Source: Bordetella sp. H567
GTDB lineage: Bacteria > Pseudomonadota > Gammaproteobacteria > Burkholderiales > Burkholderiaceae_B
NCBI RefSeq assembly: GCF_001704295.1
Contig: NZ_CP012334.1
Span: 2,864,084 to 2,928,083 of the forward strand
Reading direction: 5' to 3'
Length of the DNA: 64,000 nucleotides
Position numbers and translations under genes: made by a program. How positions within the stretch are numbered: the stretch's first letter is position 1; each line of letters opens with the position of its first letter. Below, in pieces: positions 25,081 through 34,442 of the stretch. Below the pieces are notes generated by a model. The model was not told the DNA's origin, did no database searches, and worked only from the letters and a program-made list of their open reading frames with translations.

Positions 25081-25940
25081 TCGGCCAGCGTGCGCGACGC
25101 CAGGGTTTGATAGCGGTCCGGCATGCGCAGCAGGAACATGCGCGTGCCGAAGACGCTCAGGCGCCAGTCCGGCAGCGCGGTGACGACACGTCCTTCCACC
25201 ACGTCCTGTTCGACGACGTAATCCGGCACCAGCCCCACGCCCAGCCCGGCCAGGATGGCTTCCCGCAGGAACTGGAAGTTCTCGGAGGCCAACGTGGGAT
25301 GCAGCGTCAGCTCGCGCCGTTCTTCCCCCTGGTAGGCCGACACGCGCAGGTCGCGGCCCGCGACCGCCGAGGTGATCAGCGGGATGTCGCCCAGCTGTTC
25401 CAGGCGCGAGGGCATGGCGTGGGCTCCCGCGTACGCCATGGATGCGCAGAGTACGTAGCGTACTCGCGCGAGTTCCACCGCGACCATCTGCTGCGGCGGC
25501 TCGGACATGACGCGCACGGCCATGTCCACCTCCTCGCGCAGCAGATCGTCCACGCGGTTGTCGAACAGCAGGTCCAGCGCGATATCGGGATAGCCGCGCT
25601 TGAACTCGATCAGCCAATCCGACATGACCATGTGGCCAAAACCCGTCGGCAAGCTCAGCCGCAGCGAACCGTGCAGGCCCTTGCCCAACATGGCGATCGA
25701 TTCCCGGGCGGCCAGCAGTTCGTTGCGGATCACGCGTCCGTGCTGGTAAAGACGCTCGCCCGCCTCGGTCAGCTCGACCCGGCGGGTGGTGCGCCGCATC
25801 AGCTGCATGCCGACGGCCTTCTCCAGCTGCGTCAGGTGGTAGCTGACGTTGGCACGGCTCATTTTGAGATGGCGCGCGGCCAGGCTGAGATTCCCCGCTT
25901 CGACGATGTCGACAAAGAGCGTGAGCGACTGGGCGTCCAT
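25029..25940 (-). CDS. LysR-type transcriptional regulator
   Basis: A 303-aa LysR regulator (SLTLFVDIVEAGNLSLAARH, MSRANVSYHLTQLEKAVGMQL). It diverges from the acyl-CoA dehydrogenase gene with a near-ideal dyad between them, so it likely controls that gene. Its 3' end overlaps the PNPOx-like gene tail to tail. Confidence 0.93.
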   Translation of the reverse strand: MDAQSLTLFVDIVEAGNLSLAARHLKMSRANVSYHLTQLEKAVGMQLMRRTTRRVELTEAGERLYQHGRVIRNELLAARESIAMLGKGLHGSLRLSLPTGFGHMVMSDWLIEFKRGYPDIALDLLFDNRVDDLLREEVDMAVRVMSEPPQQMVAVELARVRYVLCASMAYAGAHAMPSRLEQLGDIPLITSAVAGRDLRVSAYQGEERRELTLHPTLASENFQFLREAILAGLGVGLVPDYVVEQDVVEGRVVTALPDWRLSVFGTRMFLLRMPDRYQTLASRTLADYLVRKARAWAGAAEPA

Positions 25941-25954
25941 GTACCGGCGTATCC

Positions 25955-25970
25955 GTCAAAAATATTTGAC
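25955..25970. promoter_or_regulatory. Perfect dyad, probable LysR operator for the acyl-CoA dehydrogenase
   Basis: GTCAAA-AATA-TTTGAC is a perfect 6+6 inverted repeat, 15 bases before the LysR start and about 80 bases before the dehydrogenase. A half site TTGTCAA follows at about 25991-25997, as expected for an activation site. It also superficially resembles an FNR box, but the half-site spacing and its position fit LysR better. Confidence 0.55.
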
Positions 25971-26048
25971 AGACTGTTCATATCCTTGGGGATTGTCAAG
26001 CCGTATGGATAAGAAAATAATAGGCGCGACTATCCGGAGGGAAACGCC

Positions 26049-27209
26049 ATGCCGCTCGATCAAGAGACTTTTCAATTGCTCAAGGACAGCGTGCAGCGCT
26101 TCGTCCTGGAACGGCTGATGCCGGCCGAGGACGCCGTCGAGGAACAGGACGAGGTGCCGGCCGACATCGTGAGCGACATGAAGGAACTGGGCCTGTTCGG
26201 CCTATCCATTCCGGAGGAATACGGCGGCATCGGGCTCACCATGGCCCAGGAGTGCGAGGTTGCCTATGAACTGGGGCACACTGCCCTCGCCTTTCGGTCG
26301 GTTGTCGGCACCAATATCGGCATCGGGTCGCAGGGCATCCTGATGGACGGCACGGCGCAACAGAAAGCCGAATACCTGCCACGCATCGCCAGTGGCGAAC
26401 TGATCGTCTCGTTCGCGTTGACCGAACCGGACGCCGGCTCGGACGCGGCATCGATCAAGACCCGCGGCGCCAGGGACGGCGACGACTATCTGCTCAATGG
26501 CACCAAGCGCTTCATCACCAACGCGCCGCGCGCCGGCGCGTTCACCTTGATGGCGCGCACGGAAGGCCCCGGCGCCGCCGGCATTACCGCCTTCATCGTG
26601 CCGGCCGGGCTGCCGGGCCTGACCCTGGGCAAGCCCGACCGCAAGATGGGCCAGCGCGGCACCAAGACCTGCGACGTCAACCTGGACAATGTGCGCGTGC
26701 CGGCCGCCAACATCATCGGCGGCGAACCGGGCAAGGGCTTCAAGACGGCGATGAAGGTGCTGGACCGCGGGCGCCTGCACATTTCCGCGGTGGCGTGCGG
26801 CATGGCCGCGCGCATCCTCCGCGAAAGCGTCGCCTACGCCCAGCAGCGCAAGCAGTTCGGGCAGCGCATCGGCGATTTCCAGCTTGTCCAGGCCATGCTG
26901 GCCGACAGCCAGGCCGAGATGCTGGCCGCCTGGTCACTGGTGCAGTCGGTGGCGCGGCGCTACGACGCCAAGCCCTTCGGCGCCACGGACCCGGAAGTCA
27001 GCATGCAGGCCGCGTGCGCCAAGCTGTTCAGCACGGAAATGGTGGGCCGGGTCGCCGACCGCGGCGTGCAGATCCACGGCGGCGCCGGCTACATCAATGA
27101 ATACAAGGTCGAACGCTTCTACCGCGACGTGCGCCTGCTGCGCCTGTACGAGGGCACCACGCAGATTCAGCAGCTGGTCATCGGCAAGCAGCTGATGAAG
27201 CAGGCCTGA
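26049..27209 (+). CDS. Acyl-CoA dehydrogenase
   Basis: A 386-aa flavoprotein of normal family length. FAD and acyl-CoA signatures are visible: SFALTEPDAGSDAASI, GQRGTKTCDVNLDNVRVP, QRKQFGQRIGDFQ and QIHGGAGYINEYKVERFYRD, with the catalytic Glu in LYEGTTQIQ. It oxidises an acyl-CoA to the enoyl-CoA and passes electrons to ETF. A GGAGGG site precedes the ATG. No other beta-oxidation genes are adjacent, so chain length is unknown. Confidence 0.95.
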   Translation: MPLDQETFQLLKDSVQRFVLERLMPAEDAVEEQDEVPADIVSDMKELGLFGLSIPEEYGGIGLTMAQECEVAYELGHTALAFRSVVGTNIGIGSQGILMDGTAQQKAEYLPRIASGELIVSFALTEPDAGSDAASIKTRGARDGDDYLLNGTKRFITNAPRAGAFTLMARTEGPGAAGITAFIVPAGLPGLTLGKPDRKMGQRGTKTCDVNLDNVRVPAANIIGGEPGKGFKTAMKVLDRGRLHISAVACGMAARILRESVAYAQQRKQFGQRIGDFQLVQAMLADSQAEMLAAWSLVQSVARRYDAKPFGATDPEVSMQAACAKLFSTEMVGRVADRGVQIHGGAGYINEYKVERFYRDVRLLRLYEGTTQIQQLVIGKQLMKQA

Positions 27210-27227
27210 CCGCGCCTTGCGGCGCGG
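27210..27227. terminator. Hairpin between convergent genes
   Basis: CCGCGCC-TTGC-GGCGCGG, a perfect 7-bp stem with a 4-base loop, directly after the dehydrogenase stop and before the convergent dehydratase end. No T-run on either side, so the terminator role rests on position and stem strength. Confidence 0.5.
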
Positions 27228-27269
27228 CCGGCATGGTGCGGCGGCTCAAGTCCTTACCGGCTTGCCGGC

Positions 27270-28433
27270 CTACTGGTCAATGACGAATCCATCGAAGTGC
27301 GGGCGCATGCTGATGGGTTTGGACAGCGGCGGCCGGATGCGCTGGGCGTCGGGCAGCAGGCACATCCCCAGGCCGGGCCGCGTGGGGATATCGACGAAGC
27401 CGTTGTCGGGCCGCGGTACCTCGTCCACCACGTTGCTGCCCAGGTGTTCCGGCCGGCTCTCGAAGATCCCGGCTTCGAAGCCCGTGGCGTATTCCTGGAT
27501 GGCGAAGTTGGGGATCGCCGCGGCCAGTTGCAGGCATGCCGCCAGCCCGATAGGCGACAAGGGATTGTGCGGCACCACCTGAACATGATGGGCCTCGGCC
27601 ATGGCGGCAACCTTGCGTCCGCCGGTGATGCCGCCGCACAGGCACAAGTCCACGCGCGCGAATTCGACGGCATTGCGCGCCAGCAAGGACTGGAATTCAT
27701 AGATGGTGGCGAAGCGCTCGCCCGTCGCGATGGGCACGCGCACCTTCTCCGCGACGCGGGCCATGGCTTCGGGGCCCTCCGGCCGGATGGGGTCCTCCAC
27801 GAACATGGGGTGCGTGTGCTCGATCGCGTCGATGAAGGTGATTGCTTCGGCAGGCGTCAGGCGGCGGTGCAGCTCGATCAGCAGGTCCACTCGGTCGCCC
27901 ACCACTTCGCGCATGCGTTCGACATTGTCGACGGCGTCGCGCATCTTCTTGATGTGGGTCTTGAACCACACCTGGTCATTGCCTTCGTCCAGGAAGGGAT
28001 TCAAGTGGCCGAAGGCATTGAAGCCCGCCTCCATCTTGGCCTGGCATTCCACCAGGATCTTCTCGATCGAGCTCTCGTAGACGTGGCCGTAGATGCGCGC
28101 TTTCTTGCGCACCGCGCCGCCCAGCAGTTCGTAGATCGGGACCCCAAGCGCCTGGCCCTTGATGTCCCAGAGGGCGATATCGATCGCGGAAATAGCGGCA
28201 TTGATCGCCAGCCCCTGGAAATAGCTGAAACGGTGCATCACGTTCCAGTGATGCTCGATGTCGAAGGCCGGCTTGCCTTCCAGGTATTCGGCGAAACGCT
28301 TGATCGCCGCGCCGGCGGCCTCGATATGGCCCCAGGTGCCCGCTTCGCCGATGCCGACCAGGCCGGAATCCGTCTCCACGCGCGCGAACATGAATTGGCC
28401 CACATGCAGGGGCTGAACGTGCTTGATCTTCAT
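27270..28433 (-). CDS. Mandelate racemase/muconate lactonizing (enolase superfamily) enzyme, sugar-acid dehydratase-like
   Basis: A 387-aa enolase-superfamily protein. The barrel carries LLIELHRRLTP, FVEDPIRPEGP and TGERFATIYEFQ with the metal-binding acidic residues, and VPHNPLSPIG near the end, the layout of galactonate/mannonate-type dehydratases. The usual KxK on the second strand is not obvious (GFNAFGHLNPF). ATG 28433 is chosen because GGAGAGG is at the proper distance; an ATG two codons upstream is too close. It follows a Bug receptor gene by 28 bases, so the receptor probably feeds its substrate, likely a sugar acid or hydroxy acid. Confidence 0.88.
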   Translation of the reverse strand: MKIKHVQPLHVGQFMFARVETDSGLVGIGEAGTWGHIEAAGAAIKRFAEYLEGKPAFDIEHHWNVMHRFSYFQGLAINAAISAIDIALWDIKGQALGVPIYELLGGAVRKKARIYGHVYESSIEKILVECQAKMEAGFNAFGHLNPFLDEGNDQVWFKTHIKKMRDAVDNVERMREVVGDRVDLLIELHRRLTPAEAITFIDAIEHTHPMFVEDPIRPEGPEAMARVAEKVRVPIATGERFATIYEFQSLLARNAVEFARVDLCLCGGITGGRKVAAMAEAHHVQVVPHNPLSPIGLAACLQLAAAIPNFAIQEYATGFEAGIFESRPEHLGSNVVDEVPRPDNGFVDIPTRPGLGMCLLPDAQRIRPPLSKPISMRPHFDGFVIDQ

Positions 28434-28461
28434 AACCATCCTCTCCAGAAAGCGATCACCA

Positions 28462-29469
28462 TCACGGTTGTTTTGCCTGCGGCGCGTTGGCGTGCAGCAT
28501 GGCGCTCCAGCGTTGCGTTTCGGCCAGCACCCTTTCCTTGGCCACCGCGGAGGTTCCGCCCAACGGCACCCCGCCCGCGCCGTCCAGGCGGGCCAGGAAG
28601 TCCGGGTCGTGCAGGGCCTGATTGACGCCCTTGGCGATGCCGTCCAGGATCGCCTTCGGCGTTCCCGCCGGCGCGGCCAACCCGAACCAGTTGCTGATCT
28701 CGAAGCCGGGCAAACCGGCCTCGGTGGCGGTGGGTACGTCGGGCAAGGCGGAAATCCGCTGGGACCGCGCCACGGCCAGGGCGCGCAGCCGTCCATCCTT
28801 GATCATTGGCGCCACCGTGGGCGCCGCGGTGATCAGCATCTGAATCTGTCCGCCCAGCAGGTCCTGCAGCGCGGGCCCGGATCCCCGGTAAGGCACGTGC
28901 AGGATCTCCGCGCCGGTCAGCTGGCGAAACAGTTCGCCGGCCAGATGCGGCCCGCTGCCGACACCACCGGAACCATAGGTGATCTTCCCGGGATGGGACT
29001 TGGCATACGCGATGAACTGCTTCAGGTCGCGGGCCGGTACATTGCTGTTGATCACCAGCACGAAGGGTGTTTCGGCGACGAGGACCGCGGGCTCCAGGGA
29101 TTGCACCGGGTCGAAGGTCAGGCCTGGTACGAGTTCCTTCACCACCGTTGAGGTGATCTCGTTCATGAACAGCATGTGTCCGTCGGGCCGGGCGCGCGCG
29201 ACAGAGGACATCGCGATGGTGCCGCTGGCCCCGGGCCGATTTTCCACGACGAAGGTACCGCCCATGGTCTGGGCCAGTTTCACGCTGAGCAGGCGCGCGA
29301 CCGCATCGGTGGCGCCGCCAGGCGAATAAGGCACCACGATCGATACGGGCCGATCGCCCGGGTAGGCCGATTCGGCGTGTGCGCCGAGCGGCGCGAGCGC
29401 CAGGGCGGCTATGGCCAGGACGCCCGACACGGTTGTTCCGCGGGCGCGGACGAGTCGCTTGAATGACAT
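28462..29469 (-). CDS. Bug-family tripartite tricarboxylate transporter substrate-binding protein
   Basis: A 335-aa periplasmic receptor. Signal peptide ends near GAHAES; the mature part starts YPGDRPVSIVVPYSPGG and contains ENRPGASG and HVPYRGSGPAL. A strong AAGGAGGAG precedes the ATG. Operon with the enolase-superfamily dehydratase; divergent from a LysR gene. No membrane subunits are nearby. Confidence 0.94.
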   Translation of the reverse strand: MSFKRLVRARGTTVSGVLAIAALALAPLGAHAESAYPGDRPVSIVVPYSPGGATDAVARLLSVKLAQTMGGTFVVENRPGASGTIAMSSVARARPDGHMLFMNEITSTVVKELVPGLTFDPVQSLEPAVLVAETPFVLVINSNVPARDLKQFIAYAKSHPGKITYGSGGVGSGPHLAGELFRQLTGAEILHVPYRGSGPALQDLLGGQIQMLITAAPTVAPMIKDGRLRALAVARSQRISALPDVPTATEAGLPGFEISNWFGLAAPAGTPKAILDGIAKGVNQALHDPDFLARLDGAGGVPLGGTSAVAKERVLAETQRWSAMLHANAPQAKQP

Positions 29470-29605
29470 TGGTCTCCTCCTTATTGCCGTCGTCGCGGGC
29501 CGCGCGGTGGCGGGCCCGGCGATGGCGTGTTCGAGGAATCGACTTTAGAGCGACTAGAATCGGAACGATCGACCGGAAAGTTATTCCATTATTTCGTTTG
29601 GATTA

Positions 29606-30565
29606 ATGATGAGTTCGCCCGCCGTCCTCTCCGAAATGAGTTTTTTCTGCCAGATCGCGCGCAGTCCCAGCCTGGCCGCCGCGGCGCGCGAAATGGGCTT
29701 GAGCGCGCCCGCGGTCACCAAACGGTTGGCCCAGATGGAAGCCCGCCTGGAGGTGCAGCTGCTGACGCGCACGACGCGAAGGATGCAGCTGACCGAAGAA
29801 GGCGAAATCTATCTGATGCACGCGCGCCGCATCCTGGCCGACATCGACGACATGGAGCGCCACGTGTCGAATGCGCGCCGCATTCCCAAGGGACTGCTGC
29901 GGGTCAACGCCACGCTGGGCTTCGGGCGCAATCACGTTGCGCCCTTGTTGTCGCGGTTCCGCAAGCGCTATCCGGGCGTGGAGGTGCAGCTGCAGCTGAC
30001 CGTCGCGCCCCCTCCCCTGACCGACGGCTCTTATGACGTATGCGTGCACTTCGGCGAGCCGCCGGATGCGCGCGTCATCGCCCGGCCCATCGCCGCCAAC
30101 CGCCGCATCCTGTGCGCGGCGCCTTCCTATCTGGAGGAATACGGGGAACCCAAGACCCTGGCGGATCTGCCCAAGCACACGTGCATCGACATCCGGCATG
30201 GCGAGGAAACGCATGGCGTCTGGCGCTTCCTGCTAGGCCGCAAGACCAGCACGGTCAAGGTGAACGTGCCCATGAGCACCAACGACGGCGAAATCGCGGT
30301 GCGCTGGGCGATCGAGGGCCACGGCATCATCCTGCGGGCGGAATGGGACGTCGCCCGGCATGTCGCGGCGAGCCGCCTGCGGCAGGTGCTGTCGCGGTAT
30401 CGCACCTATCCGGCCGATATCTATGCCGTGTATCCCTCGCGGCACCAGTACGCCGGCCGGGTAATCGCCTTTGTGGACTTCCTTCAGGAGGCCTTCGCGG
30501 GCAGGGTCCCGGGCGCGTCGTGGCCGCACGGCGGCCCGGGATTGCAAGAACGCGCCCAGGCCTGA
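29606..30565 (+). CDS. LysR-type transcriptional regulator
   Basis: A 319-aa LysR regulator (FFCQIARSPSLAAAAREMGL, APAVTKRLAQMEARLEVQLL). It is divergent from the Bug receptor/dehydratase operon and most likely regulates it. Two ATGs in a row (29606, 29609) are possible starts. Its end is 20 bases from the convergent next gene. Confidence 0.93.
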   Translation: MMSSPAVLSEMSFFCQIARSPSLAAAAREMGLSAPAVTKRLAQMEARLEVQLLTRTTRRMQLTEEGEIYLMHARRILADIDDMERHVSNARRIPKGLLRVNATLGFGRNHVAPLLSRFRKRYPGVEVQLQLTVAPPPLTDGSYDVCVHFGEPPDARVIARPIAANRRILCAAPSYLEEYGEPKTLADLPKHTCIDIRHGEETHGVWRFLLGRKTSTVKVNVPMSTNDGEIAVRWAIEGHGIILRAEWDVARHVAASRLRQVLSRYRTYPADIYAVYPSRHQYAGRVIAFVDFLQEAFAGRVPGASWPHGGPGLQERAQA

Positions 30566-30585
30566 CGGACCGGGCGCACGGCGGC

Positions 30586-33099
30586 TCAGCGCCGGAACCT
30601 GCCGCCGCCGAAGCGTTCACCGCCCCCGCCGAAACGATCGCCGCCGCCCCAGCCCGAGCCATTGAAGCCCCGGTTGCCCCAGCCGCGGTCCTGCATCGCG
30701 GCATCGTCGTAGCGCCCACTGGTGTAGTTGTCCGCCGTGGAGCGCGCCTGCTGCTGCTGGTTCAGGTAGGTTCGGTTGGCGGCATCGGTATTGCCGGCCG
30801 TCATCGGCTGCCAGCCCGAGGACGAGTGCTGCTGCCAGCCGTCGTCCGTATGGCGATACACGTTGCCGTTGTGGTCGCCATAGACATTGCCATCGTCCCA
30901 GCCCACCGTATTGCCGGTACGGCTGCTGTGCGTCACGCCCTCATTGTTGTAGCTGGTGACGCCCTTGCCCGCTTCGCCGCTGGCCGTCCGGGAGCTGGCC
31001 GTCGTCCGGCCGGTATTATCGTTCGTGTGGATGTTCTGCTGCCCCGCCGCCCAGGTGCCGTTATCGGCATTGCCCACCACGCCGCCGCGCGATGCGCCCG
31101 CCGTGCCGTTGACCGGATTGTTGTAGGCGCCGCGGTAGCCCGACGCATAATTGCCGGTCTGCCAGTTGTAGGCGGCGCCGTGCGTGCCTTCGAAGCTACG
31201 GCCCGTCGCGGGGTTGTAGCCTTCCGCGTGGGTGCCTTGCCACTGCGTGCCGGTCCAGCCGTTCCAGCCCGTTGCATGCGTGACCACGCCGGTCCCGCCC
31301 CAATGGCCGTACACGTCCACGCTGTTGACGTTCACGCCCCGCCAGTACGGCGCGCCCCAATAGGGCCCCCAGTACGGCGCGGGAGCGCCCCAGACGGAGC
31401 CCGCCGCGAAGCCGAAGGCAAAACCGACGGCGGTATCGAAGGCCGCGTTATAGCCGTAGGTGGGCGGATAGCCGACGTAGACAGGCCCCGCCACGTAGGC
31501 GGGATACACATATCCCGTGCCATAGACCACCGTTCCGTCGGGGGCGACCATCACGCCCATGTAGCCAGGGGTATAGCCGTAGACCACCGACGTCGGCGTG
31601 GCGCCGTACACCCGGACGTAGGTGACGTAGTGCAGCGCAGACGACACCGGGATGGTGTAGATCGCCGGCGCCACATGGTCGGCCACGCGCCACGGGCCGG
31701 CCGACGAGGAGGCCGTGAACCAGATGCCGTTGTACAGCGCGTAGTAGCCCGCGCCGTCGACGCGAAAGACCGGCGTCTGGCTATTCGCGGCGTATTGGAC
31801 CTGCGTGCCGGGGATGTCGACGAAGTCAGGCGGGCCATTCAGGTACGCCACGGTCAACGCCGCCTTGTCGCGCGCGGCGGTGGCGGTTTGCGGAATGGTG
31901 GCCGCGATCACGGACTCCCTGGCCTGCGGCGTACCGGGCACCGAGGCCAGCACGCCCGCCGACGGGTCATGCGGGTCGATGCGCCCGAAATCGCGCGGCA
32001 GCTGCTTGCCCGGCACATACGCCCACGGCCCGTCTAGCTGCGAGGCGCTGAACCAGCGGCCCGAGACCAGGATGTAATAGCGGTTGTTAGACGGGTTCAT
32101 GAACACCGCATGGTCGGCGTTGGTCATCGACAGCAGGCCGGTGCCTTGCACCGGCGCGAACTCCGGCGCGCCGCTGGTAATGACCAGTTCCGCGGGGCCC
32201 GTCTGCACCAGCACCCGGGGCACGACGGTGGACGGCTGGCCGTCGCGCGGCAGCATGGGGTCTGGCTTGTCCGCGTGCGAGCTGGCCTGGGCGGCCGACA
32301 ACAGCGGCTGCGAAGGACTGTCCAGACGCTGCCAGGGGCCGGTGGCGGCGGACGCCTGGAACCAATGTCCCGTCACGTTCAAATAGAAGTAGCCGGCTGA
32401 ATCGGCCAGCATGAGCGCCCGCGTATTGGCCACGCGTTGCCAGCCTTCGGCGCCCTGGACCCTGTACAGCGAAGGGGGGCCGTCGACCAGCACCAGGATG
32501 GTAGGCACCGAACGGAAAATGATGGCAGGCGGCGTGTTCTTGACGGGTACCGACGGCAGCGAGGCCAGCTTCTGCGACACCGCGTAGCTGGTCTGCAACG
32601 CCTCCAGGCGCGTCGTCATGCTGGGCGGAATGTGGGATTCCAGCACGCCCCGCAGTTGCGTGGCGTTCTGCGGCGCCGGGGGCAGGTCTATCTTCTCGAT
32701 GCGGATGCGGTCTACATACACCAGACCGGCCGGCTTGTTCACGTCGGCACGCGCGGAAAACTGCACCACGCCATACGTGGGACTGCCATTGGCCTGACCG
32801 ACGGCCACGGCCATGCGGCCGCCGATCTGGTCGCCGTTCCAGCTATCGATCTGCGGCTGATACAGCTGGACGTGCATGCCGTTGGCAGCGTCCAAGGTAC
32901 GGGGCCACTGCAAGGCACGGTTCGCGGCCTGCAAGGATGCCTGTTGGGCCTGCACGTTGTCCGATGGGGCGGCGCCGGCTTGCACGCCGGCCGCCTGGGC
33001 AGCCGGCGCACCGGCGGGCTGGGCGCCGCACACGGCCGGCAGGGTTGCACAAATCAAGCTCGCCATGGCGAGGGCGCGGCGATGGATGCCGGAATTCAT
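30586..33099 (-). CDS. Secreted repeat protein with three GxWF..GPW repeats and Gly/Asn-rich tail
   Basis: An 837-aa protein with a signal peptide (ALAMASLICATLPAVCGAQ). Residues about 201-258, 304-362 and 416-472 are three diverged repeats of about 58 residues, each with a V-x-G-P/A-P-x-F opening and a closing Y-x-L-x-x-G-x-W-F-x-A-S...GPW. After these come Tyr/Pro/Gly-rich stretches (YGYTPGYMG, YWGPYWGAPYW) and a Gly/Asn/Ser/Thr-rich tail ending GGGGERFGGGRFRR. Similar proteins are automatically named carbohydrate-binding or autotransporter-like; I know no demonstrated function. The start at 33099 follows AAGGAG and exposes the signal peptide. It is probably periplasmic or outer-surface, and single in its operon. 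Confidence 0.85.
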   Translation of the reverse strand: MNSGIHRRALAMASLICATLPAVCGAQPAGAPAAQAAGVQAGAAPSDNVQAQQASLQAANRALQWPRTLDAANGMHVQLYQPQIDSWNGDQIGGRMAVAVGQANGSPTYGVVQFSARADVNKPAGLVYVDRIRIEKIDLPPAPQNATQLRGVLESHIPPSMTTRLEALQTSYAVSQKLASLPSVPVKNTPPAIIFRSVPTILVLVDGPPSLYRVQGAEGWQRVANTRALMLADSAGYFYLNVTGHWFQASAATGPWQRLDSPSQPLLSAAQASSHADKPDPMLPRDGQPSTVVPRVLVQTGPAELVITSGAPEFAPVQGTGLLSMTNADHAVFMNPSNNRYYILVSGRWFSASQLDGPWAYVPGKQLPRDFGRIDPHDPSAGVLASVPGTPQARESVIAATIPQTATAARDKAALTVAYLNGPPDFVDIPGTQVQYAANSQTPVFRVDGAGYYALYNGIWFTASSSAGPWRVADHVAPAIYTIPVSSALHYVTYVRVYGATPTSVVYGYTPGYMGVMVAPDGTVVYGTGYVYPAYVAGPVYVGYPPTYGYNAAFDTAVGFAFGFAAGSVWGAPAPYWGPYWGAPYWRGVNVNSVDVYGHWGGTGVVTHATGWNGWTGTQWQGTHAEGYNPATGRSFEGTHGAAYNWQTGNYASGYRGAYNNPVNGTAGASRGGVVGNADNGTWAAGQQNIHTNDNTGRTTASSRTASGEAGKGVTSYNNEGVTHSSRTGNTVGWDDGNVYGDHNGNVYRHTDDGWQQHSSSGWQPMTAGNTDAANRTYLNQQQQARSTADNYTSGRYDDAAMQDRGWGNRGFNGSGWGGGDRFGGGGERFGGGRFRR

Positions 33100-33476
33100 G
33101 GATATGCTCCTTCGAGGGAATTCGGATACAAGCCGCGCGGGGTGGCCGCCACGTGATGGCCGCCTCGTTCGGGGGCGCTGGGCGGTTATACCCAAGTCGG
33201 CGCCCGCGCACAACGTCGGCGTCATCGTGCGGTGCTGTTCCATGGATACCGCGGGACGGTAAATCATTGGCGGCCGGCCAGTTGCCGCCGACGCGGCCGG
33301 ATGGCGCCGGATTCATTACTCCCGGCCGCCGGTTGCGGCCCTGCTTGCCGCGATCGGACGGGCTTGACCCATGTCAAGGTCCGCGTCTGCATATCGCACG
33401 AAGATCAAGGGACGACTCCCGTGACGGGGCGAACCCTATAAGCCCCGGGTGAACCCATATCCAAGTGAGAACGGAC
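33100..33476. other. Gene-free region between repeat protein and universal stress gene
   Basis: The only stretch above 300 bases without a gene. It holds the promoter region of the divergent repeat-protein gene and, at 33364-33377, an FNR-type box for the stress-protein gene. Short frames in it have no ribosome site and no family features. Confidence 0.6.
33364..33377 (+). promoter_or_regulatory. FNR/ANR-type box upstream of double universal stress gene
   Basis: TTGAC-CCAT-GTCAA. A class II arrangement would start transcription near 33412, 65 bases before the ATG. Confidence 0.7.
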
Positions 33477-34313
33477 ATGCTCAAACGCATCGCATTGCAC
33501 GTCGAGAAAGACCAGGCCTGTCCCGCTCGCACCGCGACCGCCGTGGCCTTGGCACAGCGGTTCCAGGCGGAGCTGTTGGGCATCTACATCAACTTTCCAT
33601 GGCCGCGGGAGTTCTTCGATGAGAGCATCGTCCCCAACGGCATCTACGAAGTCGTGCTGCAACAGCGCGCGCAGGAGCGCGCCCAATGCCACGCCGAATT
33701 CGATCGCTGCGTTGCCGACGCAGGGATCGCGACGCAATGGCGCACGCCGGAAGGCCGCCCGGAAGAAATCCTGGCGTCGCACGCCAGATGCGCCGACTTG
33801 CTGGTGCTGAGCCAGGCGAAGAACACGGAAACGGATTCGATCGTCGACCCCTACGTGATCGAGACCATCGTCCTGACCGCAGGCCGCCCGGTGCTGGCCG
33901 TGCCCTATGCCGGCGAGTACACCGGCATCGGCAACCGCATCCTGGTCTGCTGGGACGGCGGCCGCGAAGCGGCACGCGCCCTTGCCGACGCCGCGCCTTT
34001 CCTGGCTCAGACCCAGGACATCTTCGTCCTGACGCTCAATCCCGAATCCGAGGCCATACGAATGCGCGAAACCGCCCCCGACGACCTGCAGGCCTGGTTC
34101 CGCGCCCAAGGCTATGCGCAGCCGACCCTGGTGCGGCGCGAGACCGGAAGGCTGGGGATGGGAGCGGCGATCCTGAATGCCGCGTCCGATCACGGCTGCG
34201 ACCTGGTCGTGATGGGCCTGTACGGTCACAGCCGCGCGCGGGAATGGGTGCTGGGCGGCGCGTCACGCGACATCCTGCAGGCGATGACCGTGCCGGTCCT
34301 GTTCTCGCATTGA
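33477..34313 (+). CDS. Universal stress protein with two UspA domains
   Basis: A 278-aa tandem UspA protein. Domain 1 starts MLKRIALHVEKDQ, domain 2 includes RILVCWDGGREAARAL and ends LVVMGLYGHSRAREWVLGGASRDIL, with the G-2x-G-9x-GS-like nucleotide loop. The ATG at 33477 is preferred to the GTG at 33465 because it gives the standard UspA start. Tandem Usp genes near cbb3 oxidase genes are a known low-oxygen response feature. The FNR-type box upstream supports this. Confidence 0.92.
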   Translation: MLKRIALHVEKDQACPARTATAVALAQRFQAELLGIYINFPWPREFFDESIVPNGIYEVVLQQRAQERAQCHAEFDRCVADAGIATQWRTPEGRPEEILASHARCADLLVLSQAKNTETDSIVDPYVIETIVLTAGRPVLAVPYAGEYTGIGNRILVCWDGGREAARALADAAPFLAQTQDIFVLTLNPESEAIRMRETAPDDLQAWFRAQGYAQPTLVRRETGRLGMGAAILNAASDHGCDLVVMGLYGHSRAREWVLGGASRDILQAMTVPVLFSH

Positions 34314-34393
34314 TGTCGGCCGGCTTCATCGCGAACGCGGCGGCGGCCGCCGCGCCGCCCCTGCCTTTCCCGCAGGGCGGTAGCGGCCGGTGC

Positions 34394-34407
34394 TTGACCC
34401 AGGTCAA
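34394..34407 (+). promoter_or_regulatory. FNR/ANR-type box upstream of the CcoI-like gene
   Basis: TTGAC-CCAG-GTCAA. It ends 35 bases before the ATG; a class II start 41 bases from its centre would fall on the ATG itself (leaderless mRNA). Confidence 0.7.
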
Positions 34408-34442
34408 GACGCGCTCGCGGCGGCCGCCGTACGCTGCACGCC

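Noticed and set aside
25955-25970. Ninth FNR-type box
   Set aside because: Half sites GTCAAA/TTTGAC have the wrong orientation for TTGAY-N4-RTCAA; the divergent LysR gene explains it better.
30040-32037. 665-codon plus-strand open frame
   Set aside because: It spans the LysR end and the antisense of the repeat protein; no domain signal.
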